DNA of 64,000 nucleotides from Leifsonia sp. CL147 (lineage in GTDB: Bacteria > Actinomycetota > Actinomycetes > Actinomycetales > Microbacteriaceae), in assembly GCF_900114565.1 (NCBI RefSeq), contig NZ_FOTM01000009.1, positions 22,492 through 86,491 on the forward strand. Direction: 5' to 3'. This document shows positions 50,761-60,623 of this stretch, one piece after another; within the stretch, counting starts at the first letter, position 1; the number at the start of each line of letters is the position of its first letter. Below the pieces are notes generated by a model. It worked only from the letters and a program-made list of their open reading frames with translations, searched no databases and was not told the origin of the DNA. The translations under genes and the position numbers were made by a program.

Positions 50761-51434
50761 CGGAGCACCTCGATCAGGTCGGCCGCAAGAGCGACCAGCT
50801 TCGCGATCTCGGCCTCATCGCGGTCCACCCAGCGGCAGCGGGGCTCGTCTCCCAGCGGGACGAAGCCGTCGTGCTGCTCCCAGACGAAGAGCGTCCGCTC
50901 GGCGCCGAGAACGTACTGCTGCCACCAGATCTGACGAAGATAGGGACGCGGGATGCTGCGGAGCGGCTTGTTCGTCGTCTTGATCTCGGCGAGCTCGATG
51001 CGGCCGGAGCTCCGGAGGATGAGGCCGTCCGGTGTGGCCAGGTGCCGGCGGTCGCGCTCCGCGTGGAAGAGCAGGTCGGAGGGCTGGATGCCGTGGGTCG
51101 CCGCCACCCAGGCCGCGATCTCCGGCTCGCGGGAGCGGCCGTGCTCGGTGAAGACGTTGCCGCTGAAGCCCGTCCCGTGCAGCTTGTCGTAGGCGGCGGC
51201 GCGGATCGAGCGCGGCGACGAGAGCTTGGCCACGTCCGTCGCGGTGATGCCCCGGCTGCGGGCTCGCAGCCAGCCCGCGCGGTCGCTCGAGCGCGCGACG
51301 ACGCGCGCGAGGTGCCCGGTCTGCCCCGGGACGGCCGGAACGACCGGGACAGGCGCGGGACGCGCCGGGCTCAGGTCCGCGAGCACTCCCGGCCGGTAGA
51401 GGTCGGCCGTGCGGGAGGAAGCGGAGTCGAGCAC
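50634..51434 (-). CDS. YqaJ-type RecB-like exonuclease
   Basis: 266 aa. Motifs of the YqaJ viral-recombinase nuclease: GITATDVAKLSSP, a conserved Glu in HGRSREPEIAAWVAATHGI, the metal Asp in ATPDGLIL, ELAEIKTTNK (ExK) and a Gln-rich YLRQIWWQQYVLGAE. This looks like a complete active site. No RecT/Beta annealing gene is near, so it is an orphan, known elsewhere in actinobacteria. Start GTG at 51434; frame further upstream is a shadow of the next gene. The C-terminal 40 residues are low complexity and overlap the DUF998 gene. Confidence 0.82.
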   Translation of the reverse strand: MLDSASSRTADLYRPGVLADLSPARPAPVPVVPAVPGQTGHLARVVARSSDRAGWLRARSRGITATDVAKLSSPRSIRAAAYDKLHGTGFSGNVFTEHGRSREPEIAAWVAATHGIQPSDLLFHAERDRRHLATPDGLILRSSGRIELAEIKTTNKPLRSIPRPYLRQIWWQQYVLGAERTLFVWEQHDGFVPLGDEPRCRWVDRDEAEIAKLVALAADLIEVLRQATSTAAPASGPTPVDDRAASPAAATASAAAMTGMRVSATA

Positions 51435-51469
51435 CTGTCCATTGTGCCTCGCGGTGCCGACGGTGCGCG

Positions 51470-52513
51470 TCACTCCACGCGGGTCGCCCCGACTTGGCGG
51501 CGTGCCTCGTCGATCGTCGCCAGCGTGTCGACGGCCTCCGCGAGGGGATGCAGCGGCGACTCGCTGCGTCCCTCGGCCACGTAGCGCGCAAGCGCCGCCG
51601 CCTCGTACGCCATGCCGTCGCGGTGCGGGCGGCCGTACGGGTCGCGCCAGTGGGACAGCAGCGTCCCGTCGGAGTCGAAGACCCGGAGGCCGCTCGGACC
51701 CCAGAACGGGCTGTCGGTCTCGATCCTGCCTGCACTGCCGCTGATCGTCGCGAGCGACGGAGTGGAGGCCAGGAGCGTCGTGCTCAGCAGCGCCTGCGCC
51801 CCGTGCGCCGAGGAGAGCACGAGCGCGACCTGGTCGTCCACGCCCGTCGGGGCGAGCGTCCCCGTCGCGACGATGCCGGCGGGCGGCCCGATGGCGAACG
51901 ACGACCAGGAGACCAGGTAGACGCCCAGGTCGAGGAGCGCTCCGCCGGCGAGGGCCGGGTGCCAGAGCCGGCTCGCCGGGTCGTAGCGGGAGCGTCCGCC
52001 GAAGTCGGCAGTGACGAGCCGGACCTCGCCCAGTGCTCCGTCGGCCAGCAGTTGCCGCACGATGTCGGTCTGCGGCAGGTAGCGCGTCCACATCGCCTCC
52101 ATGGCGAAGACGCCGGCGGCGCGTGCCGCCTCCACGATCCGGCGGGACTGGTCGGCCGTCACCGCCATCGGCTTCTCGATGAGGACGTGCTTACCGGCGG
52201 CGATGGCGAGCAGCGCATGCGCGAGGTGCTCGCTGTGCGGGGTCGCGACGTAGACCACCTCGACCTCGGGATCGGCGACGAGCGCCTCGTAGGACCCGTA
52301 CGAGCGTTCGACGCCGTGCGCAGCCGCGAAGGCCCGGGCGCGCTCGGCGGACCGCGAGCCGGCGGCGACGACCCGCTGGCGCGTGTGACGGTGCAGTGCG
52401 TCGGTGAAGCCGGCGGCGATGGCTCCCGGCCCGAGGACGCCCCAGCGCAGGGGCAGGGCGTCCGCGGGATCGGGATGGCGCGGTCCGGGCAGGGCGGCGA
52501 GCGTGTCGGCCAT
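51470..52513 (-). CDS. Gfo/Idh/MocA-family sugar oxidoreductase
   Basis: 347-aa NAD(P)-dependent dehydrogenase. LRWGVLGPGAIAAGFTDALH is the Rossmann start and VYVATPHSEHLAHALLAIAAGKHVLIEKPMAVT contains the catalytic EKP motif. The C-terminal domain has LLDLGVYLVSW with the active-site Asp, while the usual GGG/HxxD pattern is reduced to GGALLDLG. Third gene of a minus-strand operon with ThuA and another Gfo/Idh protein; likely oxidises a sugar or a keto-sugar. Confidence 0.88.
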   Translation of the reverse strand: MADTLAALPGPRHPDPADALPLRWGVLGPGAIAAGFTDALHRHTRQRVVAAGSRSAERARAFAAAHGVERSYGSYEALVADPEVEVVYVATPHSEHLAHALLAIAAGKHVLIEKPMAVTADQSRRIVEAARAAGVFAMEAMWTRYLPQTDIVRQLLADGALGEVRLVTADFGGRSRYDPASRLWHPALAGGALLDLGVYLVSWSSFAIGPPAGIVATGTLAPTGVDDQVALVLSSAHGAQALLSTTLLASTPSLATISGSAGRIETDSPFWGPSGLRVFDSDGTLLSHWRDPYGRPHRDGMAYEAAALARYVAEGRSESPLHPLAEAVDTLATIDEARRQVGATRVE

Positions 52514-52552
52514 GGGTGTCGTCTCCTGGTGTCGTCCGGGGTCCGTGCGGGT

Positions 52553-53281
52553 TCAGACCGGCTGCGGGTTCGAGACCTCGGGCGCCTGACGGATCCCGGG
52601 GACCGGCGCGGCCCACCGGACGCCGTTGGCGAGCACGCGCCGGATCTGCGGGTGGAAGTACACCGGGTACTCCTGGTCCCCGGGGCTGAAGTAGAAGATC
52701 TTGCCCCGACCGCGCGTGAACGTCACGCCCGACCGGAACACCTCCCCGCCGGTGAACGAGCTGATGAACACCAGGTCGTCCGGGGTCGGGATGTCGAAGA
52801 ACTCCCCATACATCTCCTGCGCCTCGATGACGATCGGCTGCTCGACTCCCTCGGCGATGGGATGCGTCGGGTCGACGTTCCACACGAGCTCGCGCTCGCC
52901 GCCCTCCGGATTGCGCCAGCGGAGCGAGCACGTCGTCCCGAGCATCCGGATGAAGATCTTCGAGAAGTGGCCGGAATGGAGGACGATCAGCCCCATCCCG
53001 CCGAGGACATGGCGGCGGACGCGCTCCACCACGTCGTCGGACACGCGGTCGTGCGCGATGTGGCCCCACCACAGGAGGACGTCGGTCTGCTCGAGATCCT
53101 CCTCGCTGAGTCCATGCTCCGGCTCGTCGAGGGTCGCGGTGCGCACGGCGACCTCCTCGCCGAGCAGCTCGCGGAGGCCCTCGGCGATGGCGCCGTGGAT
53201 GCCGTGCGGGTAGATCGCGGCGATCTCGGGCTGGGTCGCCTCGTGGACGCCCTCGTTCCAGACGGTGACGCGCAGCGCCAT
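52553..53281 (-). CDS. ThuA-domain trehalose-utilisation-type protein
   Basis: 242-aa glutamine-amidotransferase-like fold. [35 protein letters not shown] and [13 protein letters not shown] are characteristic of ThuA. In rhizobia ThuA works with the Gfo/Idh protein ThuB in trehalose, maltitol and sucrose catabolism through 3-keto sugars; the same kind of pair is present here. The second ATG (53281), eight bases after AAAGGAG, is the better start. Confidence 0.87.
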   Translation of the reverse strand: MALRVTVWNEGVHEATQPEIAAIYPHGIHGAIAEGLRELLGEEVAVRTATLDEPEHGLSEEDLEQTDVLLWWGHIAHDRVSDDVVERVRRHVLGGMGLIVLHSGHFSKIFIRMLGTTCSLRWRNPEGGERELVWNVDPTHPIAEGVEQPIVIEAQEMYGEFFDIPTPDDLVFISSFTGGEVFRSGVTFTRGRGKIFYFSPGDQEYPVYFHPQIRRVLANGVRWAAPVPGIRQAPEVSNPQPV

Positions 53282-53303
53282 GGTCATGCTCCTTTCGTAG
53301 CAC

Positions 53304-53373
53304 CGTCGAGTCCACAATGACTTGCGGTTTCGGCGGAGATTTCGTGCAGTCAGTGCGTACTCGATGGTGGGGG
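53304..53373. repeat. Degraded family C inverted repeat
   Basis: 53343-53373 matches the right arm of the 13892-13967 hairpin (CGTGCAGTC, five changed bases, then GTACTCGATGGTGGGG). The facing segment at 53304-53327 is a partial, mutated left arm (CGAGTCCACAATGACTTGC). It lies between genes of one operon, as the intact copy does. Confidence 0.7.
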
Positions 53374-54495
53374 CTAGGGGGTGGGGGGCAGGCGGACTTC
53401 GGCGCCGATGCGGGCGGACTCGTAGGCGGCGTCGATGACGCGAGCGCGGTCGAGGGCGAGGGAGCCGTCCCAGTTCGACCAGTTCGCCGGATCCGCGACG
53501 TGCTCGAGGAAGGTCTCGACCACGGCGAGATGGCCGCGCCCGGGATCGGCGGTGACCGAGATGTCCTGGCTCTGCTCGCCCTCGCCGGTGAAGATGGTCA
53601 GCTCGCCGGAGGGCGCGTAGTCGACGACGCGCAGGTCGGCGCCTCCCTCGGTGCCGTACAGCGTGATCCCGAACTCGTCGCCGGCGGGACGGTAGGCCGC
53701 CCAGCTCGTCTCGATGACGATCGAGCCGCCGCCCTCGAGGCGGAGCAGCAGGCTGGCGAGGTCCTCGACCTCGTAGGCCGATCCGACGTGCTGCTTGGAC
53801 GACGTGGAGCCGCCCCGGCCGCGCACCCCCAGCTCCGCGTGCGTCACCGCCGAGACCGCAACCACACGCGGCTCGCCGAACAGATGCAGTGCGTAGTCGA
53901 GCACGTGCACCCCGATGTCGATCAGCGGTCCGCCTCCGGCCATCTCGCGGTTGGTGAACCAGCTGCCGAGAGCCGGGATGCCGGCGCGGCGCAGCCAGAT
54001 GGCGCGCGCGTGGTACGGCCGGCCGATCCGGCCGTCGTCGATCGCCGCCTTCAGGGCCTGGATGTCGCCGCGGCGGCGGTGGTTGAACGCGACCTCCAGC
54101 ACACGGCCGGATCGGTGGGCGGCATCCACCATCGTCCGGGCCTCTGCGGCCGTCCGGGCGATCGGCTTCTCGCTGAGCACGTGGATGCCGGCGTCGAGTG
54201 CGGCGACGGCGATCGGGGCGTGCAGGAAGGTGGGGACGGCGATGCTCACGACGTCGAGACCACTGTCCGCGACGAGCTCCGTCGCGTCGCGGTAGAGGCG
54301 CTCGATGCCGTACTTCTCGCCGAGTTCGGCTCGGGGGCCGTCCTCCATCCCGGCGATGGCGACGAGCTCCACGCCCGGGAGGTCGTCGTAGGCGGCCATG
54401 TGCTGCTGGCCGGCCCAGCCGAGGCCGATGACTCCGGCGCGCAGGGGGCGCTCGAGGCGTTCGCCGTCGGCGACCTGGGGGACTTGCGTGCTCAC
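53374..54495 (-). CDS. Gfo/Idh/MocA-family sugar oxidoreductase
   Basis: 373 aa. [33 protein letters not shown] is the cofactor fold, [11 protein letters not shown] the catalytic Lys motif, and [23 protein letters not shown] the substrate-domain signature with Asp and His. First gene of the operon leading to ThuA and a second oxidoreductase. GTG start after GAAAGGAG. A perfect 14-bp LacI-type dyad lies 24 bp upstream. Confidence 0.9.
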   Translation of the reverse strand: MSTQVPQVADGERLERPLRAGVIGLGWAGQQHMAAYDDLPGVELVAIAGMEDGPRAELGEKYGIERLYRDATELVADSGLDVVSIAVPTFLHAPIAVAALDAGIHVLSEKPIARTAAEARTMVDAAHRSGRVLEVAFNHRRRGDIQALKAAIDDGRIGRPYHARAIWLRRAGIPALGSWFTNREMAGGGPLIDIGVHVLDYALHLFGEPRVVAVSAVTHAELGVRGRGGSTSSKQHVGSAYEVEDLASLLLRLEGGGSIVIETSWAAYRPAGDEFGITLYGTEGGADLRVVDYAPSGELTIFTGEGEQSQDISVTADPGRGHLAVVETFLEHVADPANWSNWDGSLALDRARVIDAAYESARIGAEVRLPPTP

Positions 54496-54518
54496 GGCAC
54501 TCCTTTCGGTTTCTGTGT

Positions 54519-54532
54519 TCGAATCGATTCGA
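54519..54532. promoter_or_regulatory. LacI-type operator upstream of the ThuA operon
   Basis: TCGAATCGATTCGA is a perfect 14-bp palindrome with central CG, the form many LacI/GalR members bind. It differs from the operators at 3533-3651, so a different regulator is implied. Confidence 0.6.
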
Positions 54533-54571
54533 TTGTGGACGAGTGGATGGGATGCTCCGGGATGCCGCCCG

Positions 54572-55762
54572 TCAGCGGAACAGGGACCGGGCAGTGCCGG
54601 CGTCGGGATCGAGCGCCCGCTGGATGACCATCATGGCCGCCCCGATCGCGCCGCCGGTCTCGCCCGAGCGGGACTCCGTGATGGTGAGGTGCTGCGTCGC
54701 CAGCGGCGTGGACCGCTGATAGACGACCTCGCGGATCCCGGCGAGGAGCTGCTCGCCGACGCGAGAGAGGCTGCCGCCGACGACGATCATCGACGGGTTG
54801 AGGAGGTTGACGCAGGTCGCGACGACCGCGCCGAGATCGCGCCCGGCCTGACGGATCGCATTCTGCACCGCGGGGTTGCCGGTGCGTGCCAGGGTGACGA
54901 CGTCGTCGCTGGTCTCAGCGGGGATGCCCGCCGCAGTGAGTGCGCGAGCGATCGCCGGCCCGCTGACCAGGGACTCGAGGTCGGCGTCCTGCTCGCCGTG
55001 GCTGGGCGTGTCGCTGCCGAACGGGACGCGGACGTGCCCGAGGTCGCCCGCGGAACCGAGCGCGCCGCGCTGGAGCCGGCCGCCGCTGATGATCCCCGCG
55101 CCGACACCGGTGGCGACCTTGATGTAGAGCAGGTCGGTCTCGTCGGGCCACATCAGCGTCTGCTCGCCGAGGGCGAGCAGATTCACGTCGTTGTCGACCA
55201 GCACCGGAACGTCGAAGACGCGGCGGATGTACCCCGGGATGTCGAAGCGGTCCCAGCCGGGCATGATCGGCGGGTTGACCGGAAGGCCGGTCGAGTGCTC
55301 CACGGGGCCGGGGACGCCGACCCCGACACCGATGAGCTCCCCGGGCTGCCGGCCGGAGGCGATGAACAGCTCGCTCGCGACCTCGAGCGCCCAGTCGAGC
55401 ACGGACAACGGCCCGTCGGCGATCCGGAGCCGCCGTGACTCGCTGGCCGTGATCGTTCCCGCGAGGTTCGCGAGGGCGACCACGCCGTGGGTGGCGCCGA
55501 GGTCGATCGCGATCACCACCCGCGAGTCCGGGTTGAAGCGGATGCGGGAGGGAGGCCGCCCGCCGGAGGACACGTCGTCGCCCGCCGGTGCCACGAGACC
55601 GGCTTCTGCCAGCAGGTCGATGCGGGAGGCGATGGTGGAGCGCGCCATCCCCGTCGTCTCGGCCAGCTGCGCGCGGGTGCGCGGGATGCCGTCGCGCAGG
55701 ATCGCGAGCAACTCCGCGGCGTCTGCCGCGACGAGCACCGAGTCGCGCGGGCTGTCCGTCAT
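54572..55762 (-). CDS. ROK-family transcriptional regulator
   Basis: 396 aa. An N-terminal winged helix (ILRDGIPRTRAQLAETTGMARSTIASRIDLLAEAGLV) is followed by the ROK sugar-kinase-like fold (IAIDLGATHGVVALANLAG, VGVGVPGPVEHSTG, GAGIISGGRLQRGALGSAGDLGHV). The usual ROK zinc cysteines after DLGH are lacking (VRVPFGSDTPSHG). Divergent from the TIM-barrel operon, it probably represses it and reads a sugar. The ATG at 55762 is chosen over a longer frame through the promoter zone. Confidence 0.88.
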   Translation of the reverse strand: MTDSPRDSVLVAADAAELLAILRDGIPRTRAQLAETTGMARSTIASRIDLLAEAGLVAPAGDDVSSGGRPPSRIRFNPDSRVVIAIDLGATHGVVALANLAGTITASESRRLRIADGPLSVLDWALEVASELFIASGRQPGELIGVGVGVPGPVEHSTGLPVNPPIMPGWDRFDIPGYIRRVFDVPVLVDNDVNLLALGEQTLMWPDETDLLYIKVATGVGAGIISGGRLQRGALGSAGDLGHVRVPFGSDTPSHGEQDADLESLVSGPAIARALTAAGIPAETSDDVVTLARTGNPAVQNAIRQAGRDLGAVVATCVNLLNPSMIVVGGSLSRVGEQLLAGIREVVYQRSTPLATQHLTITESRSGETGGAIGAAMMVIQRALDPDAGTARSLFR

Positions 55763-55826
55763 GAGGGTATTGAACCACATTGCCGGGCGGCGTCTCAAAG
55801 ATCCGCTCCGCCCGCTCGACTTTTGA

Positions 55827-55855
55827 TTGACATCCGGCAGAAGTCGGACTTGAAT
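55827..55855 (+). promoter_or_regulatory. Candidate promoter of the TIM-barrel/oxidoreductase operon
   Basis: Perfect -35 TTGACA (55827-55832), 17-bp spacer, TTGAAT (55850-55855), 51 bp before the first gene. Confidence 0.6.
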
Positions 55856-55905
55856 GGACCCACGCCATCCGGCGCCTCCATCCCCACAACTCGACGAGGA
55901 GAACA

Positions 55906-56649
55906 GTGTCGACGTCAAAAGTCTCCGTTCAGCTGTACACGGTGCGCGAGCTCCTGACCGAAGACACGGTCGGTACGCTCAAGCGGATCGCGGACATCGG
56001 TTTCACCCAGGTCGAGCCGTTCGCGTTCGTCTCCTTCGGCGATGCGTTGCGCGACGGACTGGCGGAGGCCGGCCTGTCCGCTCCGACCACGCACCAGAGC
56101 TTCATCGGCGGCGACCTGGACGAGGTCTTCGGCGCAGCGAAAGAGCTCGGCGTCGAGACGGTCATCGACCCGTTCGTGGCTCCGGACCGGTGGCAGACGG
56201 CGGATGACGTGGCGCAGATCGCCGACCAGCTGAACGCTGCGGCCGAGGTCGCGTCCCGGCACGGGGTGCGCGTGGGCTACCACAATCACGCCCACGAGCT
56301 GGAGAGCACGATCGAGGGCGCGACCGCTCTCGAGTTCTTCGCTGCACAGCTGGCCCCGGAGGTCGTGCTCGAGGTCGACACCTACTGGGTGACCGTCGGC
56401 GGCGTCGACCCGGTGGCCCTGCTCCCGAAGCTCGGCGACCGCGTGGTGGCACTGCACATCAAGGACGGCCCCGGCACCACCGAGACGAAGGATCAGGTCG
56501 CCGTGGGGCAGGGCTCGCTTCCGATCGAGCAGATCATCGCCGCGGCGCCGGATGCGCTCCGCGTCATCGAGCTCGACGACTCGCGCGGCGACCGGTTCCA
56601 GGCCGTCGCGGACAGCTTCGCCTTCCTCACCTCCAAGGGCCTCGCATGA
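55906..56649 (+). CDS. Sugar phosphate isomerase/epimerase (TIM barrel, IolE-like)
   Basis: 247 aa, AP-endonuclease-2-type TIM barrel. SVQLYTVRELL starts the barrel; GYHNHAHELE, VLEVDTYWVTVGG and ALHIKDGPG contribute metal-binding Glu, His and Asp. Likely acts on a (keto-)sugar made by the adjacent oxidoreductases. GTG start after GAGGAGA. Its TGA overlaps the next ATG. Confidence 0.88.
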   Translation: MSTSKVSVQLYTVRELLTEDTVGTLKRIADIGFTQVEPFAFVSFGDALRDGLAEAGLSAPTTHQSFIGGDLDEVFGAAKELGVETVIDPFVAPDRWQTADDVAQIADQLNAAAEVASRHGVRVGYHNHAHELESTIEGATALEFFAAQLAPEVVLEVDTYWVTVGGVDPVALLPKLGDRVVALHIKDGPGTTETKDQVAVGQGSLPIEQIIAAAPDALRVIELDDSRGDRFQAVADSFAFLTSKGLA

Positions 56650-57758
56650 GCGCCGCTCAGGGCCGGACCGGTCGCGTCGGGGTCGGGGTCATCGGCGCCG
56701 GCGTCATCAGCAACGAGTATCTGAAGAACCTGACGGCGTTCCCGGACCTCGACGTCCGCTTCGTCGCCGACATCGATCTCGCTCGGGCACAGGCGCAGGC
56801 GGAGAAGTTCGGGGTGGCCGATTCGGGCACCGTCGAGCAACTGCTCGCCGACGATGCGATCGAGATCGTGGTCAACCTCACCATCCCGAAGGTGCATGTC
56901 GCGGTGGCGCTGGACGTGCTCGCCGCCGGCAAGAACGTGTGGAGCGAGAAGCCCTTCGCGCTCGACCGCGCGAGCGGGCAGCAGCTGCTGCAGGCCGCGC
57001 ACGCTCAGGGCCTCCGCGTCGCCACGGCGCCCGACACGTTCCTCGGGTCGGGCATCCAGTCGGCTCGCCGCCTGATCGAGCACGGCGACATCGGCGCACC
57101 TCTGACAGCTCTGACGCTCATGCAGAGCCCGGGCCCCGAGTCGTGGCATCCCAACCCCGACTTCCTGTTCCAGGAGGGCGCCGGCCCGCTGTTCGACATC
57201 GGCCCGTACTACCTGACAGCCCTCGTTCAGCTGTTCGGCCCGGTCGCCCGCGTGAGCGCGAGCGCATCCCGCGCGCGGGAGACCCGCGTGATCGGATCCG
57301 GACCCCGGGCGGGCGAGGAGTTCGCGGTGACGGTCCCGACGCACGTGAGCGCGCTCTACGAGTTCGAGAGCGGTCAGACGGCGCAGTCGGTGTTCAGCTT
57401 CGACTCCAAGCTCAAGCGGACCCAGTTCGAGGTCGCCGGTCTGGAGGCAACGGTCGTCGTGCCCGATCCGAACACGTTCGAGGGCGAGCTGGAGGTGCAC
57501 GACGCCGAGGGCATCCACAGCGTCCCTTCGACCGGGACGACGGACACCCGCGGCATCGGTGTCGTTGAGCTGGCGCGGGCCATCCGCGCCGGTGTTCCGG
57601 AACGGGCGTCGGGTGAGCAGGCGTATCACGTGCTCGACATCATGGTCTCGACGATCGAAGCGGGAGAGACGCGGAGGCCGGTCGAGATCGAAAGCACCGT
57701 GCAGGTCACGCCGGCGCTCGCCGAAGACTGGGATCCGCTCGCGGCGACCCTGGTGTGA
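56646..57758 (+). CDS. Gfo/Idh/MocA-family sugar oxidoreductase
   Basis: 370 aa. RVGVGVIGAGVISNEYLKNLTAFPDLDVRFVADID is the Rossmann fold, NVWSEKPFALD the EKP motif, and GAGPLFDIGPYYLTALVQLFG the C-terminal signature. ATGA overlap with the previous gene and near-overlap with the next mark tight coupling. Substrate unknown. Confidence 0.9.
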   Translation: MSAAQGRTGRVGVGVIGAGVISNEYLKNLTAFPDLDVRFVADIDLARAQAQAEKFGVADSGTVEQLLADDAIEIVVNLTIPKVHVAVALDVLAAGKNVWSEKPFALDRASGQQLLQAAHAQGLRVATAPDTFLGSGIQSARRLIEHGDIGAPLTALTLMQSPGPESWHPNPDFLFQEGAGPLFDIGPYYLTALVQLFGPVARVSASASRARETRVIGSGPRAGEEFAVTVPTHVSALYEFESGQTAQSVFSFDSKLKRTQFEVAGLEATVVVPDPNTFEGELEVHDAEGIHSVPSTGTTDTRGIGVVELARAIRAGVPERASGEQAYHVLDIMVSTIEAGETRRPVEIESTVQVTPALAEDWDPLAATLV

Positions 57759-57760
57759 GG

Positions 57761-58912
57761 ATGAGCGACATGACGGACGGGACAGCGCTGACCGGCGGCG
57801 GCCTCAGCCGCCGCGACGGAAGCTCGGCCGGATCACGGCTGCGTGTGGCGATCGTCGGTGGCGGCTTCATGGCCGAGGTGCACTCGCGGGCCGTCCGGGC
57901 CGCGCGCGCCGACCTCGCGGGCATCGTCTCCTCGACGCCGGAGCGCTCGGCAGCTGCGGCGGAACGCCTCGGCATCGGCCGATCCTACGGATCGCTCGAC
58001 GAGCTCCTGGCCGATGACGCGATCGACGTGGTCCACGTCACCACCCCGAACGCCCTGCACGCCGACCAGGCAGTGGCCGTCCTCGCCTCCGGCAAGGACG
58101 TGGTCTGCGAGAAGCCGATCGCGACGAGCATCCCGGACGCCGAGCGGATGGTCGCTGCCGCCCGGGGGCGCACGGCGACCGTGCCGTTCGTCTATCGGTT
58201 CCATCCGCTGGTGCGCGAGGCCCGGGCCCGGTTCGCCTCGGGCGAGGCCGGCCGCGTACTCAGCGTGAACGCGTCCTACCTCCAGGACTGGCTGCTGGGC
58301 TCCGGCGACGACAACTGGCGCGTGGATGCGGAGCAGGGCGGTCGCTCGCGCGCGTTCGCGGATATCGGCTCCCACCTCGTCGATCTCGTCGAGTTCGTGA
58401 GCGGCGACCGCGTCAGCCGGGTGGTCGCCACCAAGCGCACGGTGTTCGCCGAGCGGGCGGCGCACGCCGGCATCACGACGGAGGATGCTGTCGCGGTCGT
58501 CATCGAGACACGCTCCGGCGCTCTCGGAACGCTGCTCGTGTCCCAGGTCGCGCCCGGCCGCAAGAACCGCCTCTGGCTGGAGATCGCGGGCAGCGCCGAA
58601 AGCGTCGCCTTCGACCAGGAGCAGCCGGAGACGCTCTGGATCGGCCGCAGGAAGGGTAGCCTGACCATCCCGCGGGACGCCGACCAGCTCAGTGAGGACG
58701 CGGCGCGGCTGTGCGTCCTGCCCTCGGGGCATCCCCAGGGCTATCAGGACGCGTTCAACGCGTTCGTAGCCGACAGCTACGCGGCGGTCGCGGGGGAGAA
58801 CCCCGACGGCCTCCCGCGGTTCGCCGACGGCCTGCGCGCTGTGCGGGTCACGGACGCCGTGATCGACTCCGCCGAGTCGGGCACCTGGATCGAGATGGGA
58901 ACGAACGAATGA
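57761..58912 (+). CDS. Gfo/Idh/MocA-family sugar oxidoreductase
   Basis: 383 aa. [32 protein letters not shown] is the cofactor fold, [11 protein letters not shown] the EKP motif, and [24 protein letters not shown] the substrate motif with Asp and His. Start uncertain: GTG 57755, ATG 57761 or ATG 57770. Its TGA overlaps the next gene's ATG. Third gene of a four-gene coupled operon. Confidence 0.88.
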   Translation: MSDMTDGTALTGGGLSRRDGSSAGSRLRVAIVGGGFMAEVHSRAVRAARADLAGIVSSTPERSAAAAERLGIGRSYGSLDELLADDAIDVVHVTTPNALHADQAVAVLASGKDVVCEKPIATSIPDAERMVAAARGRTATVPFVYRFHPLVREARARFASGEAGRVLSVNASYLQDWLLGSGDDNWRVDAEQGGRSRAFADIGSHLVDLVEFVSGDRVSRVVATKRTVFAERAAHAGITTEDAVAVVIETRSGALGTLLVSQVAPGRKNRLWLEIAGSAESVAFDQEQPETLWIGRRKGSLTIPRDADQLSEDAARLCVLPSGHPQGYQDAFNAFVADSYAAVAGENPDGLPRFADGLRAVRVTDAVIDSAESGTWIEMGTNE

Positions 58913-59958
58913 CCGACGACACCACCCCCCGGAACGACGCCGAGTCCGGCCGCACGCACCCGGTCACCCTCTTCACCGGCCAGTGGGCCGACCTCACCCT
59001 CGAGGAGGTCGCCCGGTACGCGTCCGAGTGGGGCTACGACGGCTTGGAGATCGCCTGCTCCGGCGAGCACCTCGACGTCTGGCGTGCCGCGGAGGACGAC
59101 GACTACCTGCAGGGCCGCCTCGACATCCTGGACAGGTACGGCCTGAAAGTGTGGGCGATCAGCAACCACCTGAAAGGTCAGGCGGTCTGCGATGATCCGA
59201 TCGACTTCCGCCATCAGGCCATCGTCGGCTCGAAGGTGTGGGGCGACGGCGACCCCGAGGGGGTGCGTCAGCGCGCCGCAGAAGAACTGAAGCTCACCGC
59301 GAAGGTCGCCCGCCGACTCGGCGTGGACACGGTGGTCGGCTTCACCGGGTCCAGCATCTGGCCCTACGTGGCGCAGTTCCCGCCCGTCCCGGCCGAGGTG
59401 TTCGAGCGCGGCTACCAGGACTTCGCCGACCGCTGGAACCCCATCCTCGACGTGTTCGACGGCGAAGGCGTGCGGTTCGCGCACGAGGTGCATCCCTCGG
59501 AGATCGCGTACGACTACTGGACGAGCGTCCGCACTCTGGAGGCGATCGACCACCGCGAGGCGTTCGGCTTCAACTGGGACCCGTCGCACATGATGTGGCA
59601 GGACATCGACCCGGTCGGCTTCATCGTCGACTTCCAGGACCGCATCTATCACGTCGACTGCAAGGACACACGGTTGCGTCCGAAGAACGGCCGCGCGGGC
59701 GTCCTCGGCTCCCACCTGCCGTGGGGCGACCCGCGGCGCGGCTGGGACTTCGTCTCCACGGGCCACGGCGATGTTCCGTGGGAGGACGCCTTCCGCGCAC
59801 TCGAGTCGATCGGGTACACCGGCCCCATCTCGATCGAGTGGGAGGACGCCGGGATGGACCGCCTGCACGGGGCAAAGGAAGCCGTCGGCTACATCCGCTC
59901 GCTGCTCTGGAAGCAGCCGACCGCCTCCTTCGACGCGGCGTTCAGCAACCAGGACTGA
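58909..59958 (+). CDS. Sugar phosphate isomerase/epimerase (TIM barrel)
   Basis: 349 aa, longer than the partner at 55906. [31 protein letters not shown], the [13 protein letters not shown] and [19 protein letters not shown] metal-site segments, and [13 protein letters not shown] are typical of large sugar isomerase/epimerases found with Gfo/Idh enzymes. Residues [31 protein letters not shown] are strongly conserved in that group. Last gene of the coupled operon. Confidence 0.9.
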   Translation: MTDDTTPRNDAESGRTHPVTLFTGQWADLTLEEVARYASEWGYDGLEIACSGEHLDVWRAAEDDDYLQGRLDILDRYGLKVWAISNHLKGQAVCDDPIDFRHQAIVGSKVWGDGDPEGVRQRAAEELKLTAKVARRLGVDTVVGFTGSSIWPYVAQFPPVPAEVFERGYQDFADRWNPILDVFDGEGVRFAHEVHPSEIAYDYWTSVRTLEAIDHREAFGFNWDPSHMMWQDIDPVGFIVDFQDRIYHVDCKDTRLRPKNGRAGVLGSHLPWGDPRRGWDFVSTGHGDVPWEDAFRALESIGYTGPISIEWEDAGMDRLHGAKEAVGYIRSLLWKQPTASFDAAFSNQD

Positions 59959-60006
59959 GCCCCGCGGCCCGAGCGGCCGGCGCAACCGGTCGATGGTGAG
60001 CCGGCG

Positions 60007-60558
60007 TCAGCCGAAGACGACGTCCGCGGCGTCGACCACCTCGGCCGTACGCCCGGGCGCGCGGTGGTTCGACCAGTACAGGTTGGTGTGGGCGATGACC
60101 TGCTCGGGCGGTGGTGCGCCCCATGCGGACAGGTCCTCGGTGGTGTGCGCATCCCCGACCAGCGTGACGTCGTACCCGCGAACGATCCCACCGTGGATGG
60201 TCGACCGGATGCACTCGTCCGTCTGCGAACCCGTGACGACGATCCGGCCGACCCCGGCCGCCGCCAGCACGTCCTCCAGGCGCGTGTCCTCGAAGGCGTC
60301 CGCGTACTCCTTGGGCACCAGAGGCTCTTCCTCGGATCGCGTCAGTTCGGGCACGTACTGCCAGGCGTCGCTGCCGTAGGGGACGTTGTCGTCCGAGTGC
60401 TGGATCCACACCACGGGCACGTCCTCCCGCCTCGCGCGCTCGACGAGATGTTGGATGGTGCCGACCACCTCGTCGCGTCGCACTGCGCCTCCGATCACGC
60501 CGTTCTGCACATCGATCACCAGCAGCGCGCTCGCCGGCCGTCCCTCGAGAGTCGTCAT
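60007..60558 (-). CDS. Isochorismatase-family cysteine hydrolase
   Basis: 183 aa. The D-K-C triad is visible: Asp in LLVIDVQNGVI, Lys in LVPKEYADAFEDT, Cys in VTGSQTDECIRSTIHGG with the preceding cis-peptide region. Members hydrolyse amides or N-carbamoyl compounds; this one's substrate is unknown. AAGGAGG six bases before the ATG at 60558 decides the start. Confidence 0.88.
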   Translation of the reverse strand: MTTLEGRPASALLVIDVQNGVIGGAVRRDEVVGTIQHLVERARREDVPVVWIQHSDDNVPYGSDAWQYVPELTRSEEEPLVPKEYADAFEDTRLEDVLAAAGVGRIVVTGSQTDECIRSTIHGGIVRGYDVTLVGDAHTTEDLSAWGAPPPEQVIAHTNLYWSNHRAPGRTAEVVDAADVVFG

Positions 60559-60623
60559 CGTTCCTCCTTCGAGACAGGATGCTAGCCCCGGCGGGTGCGC
60601 CCGCACAGGGCTACGCTCGATCC

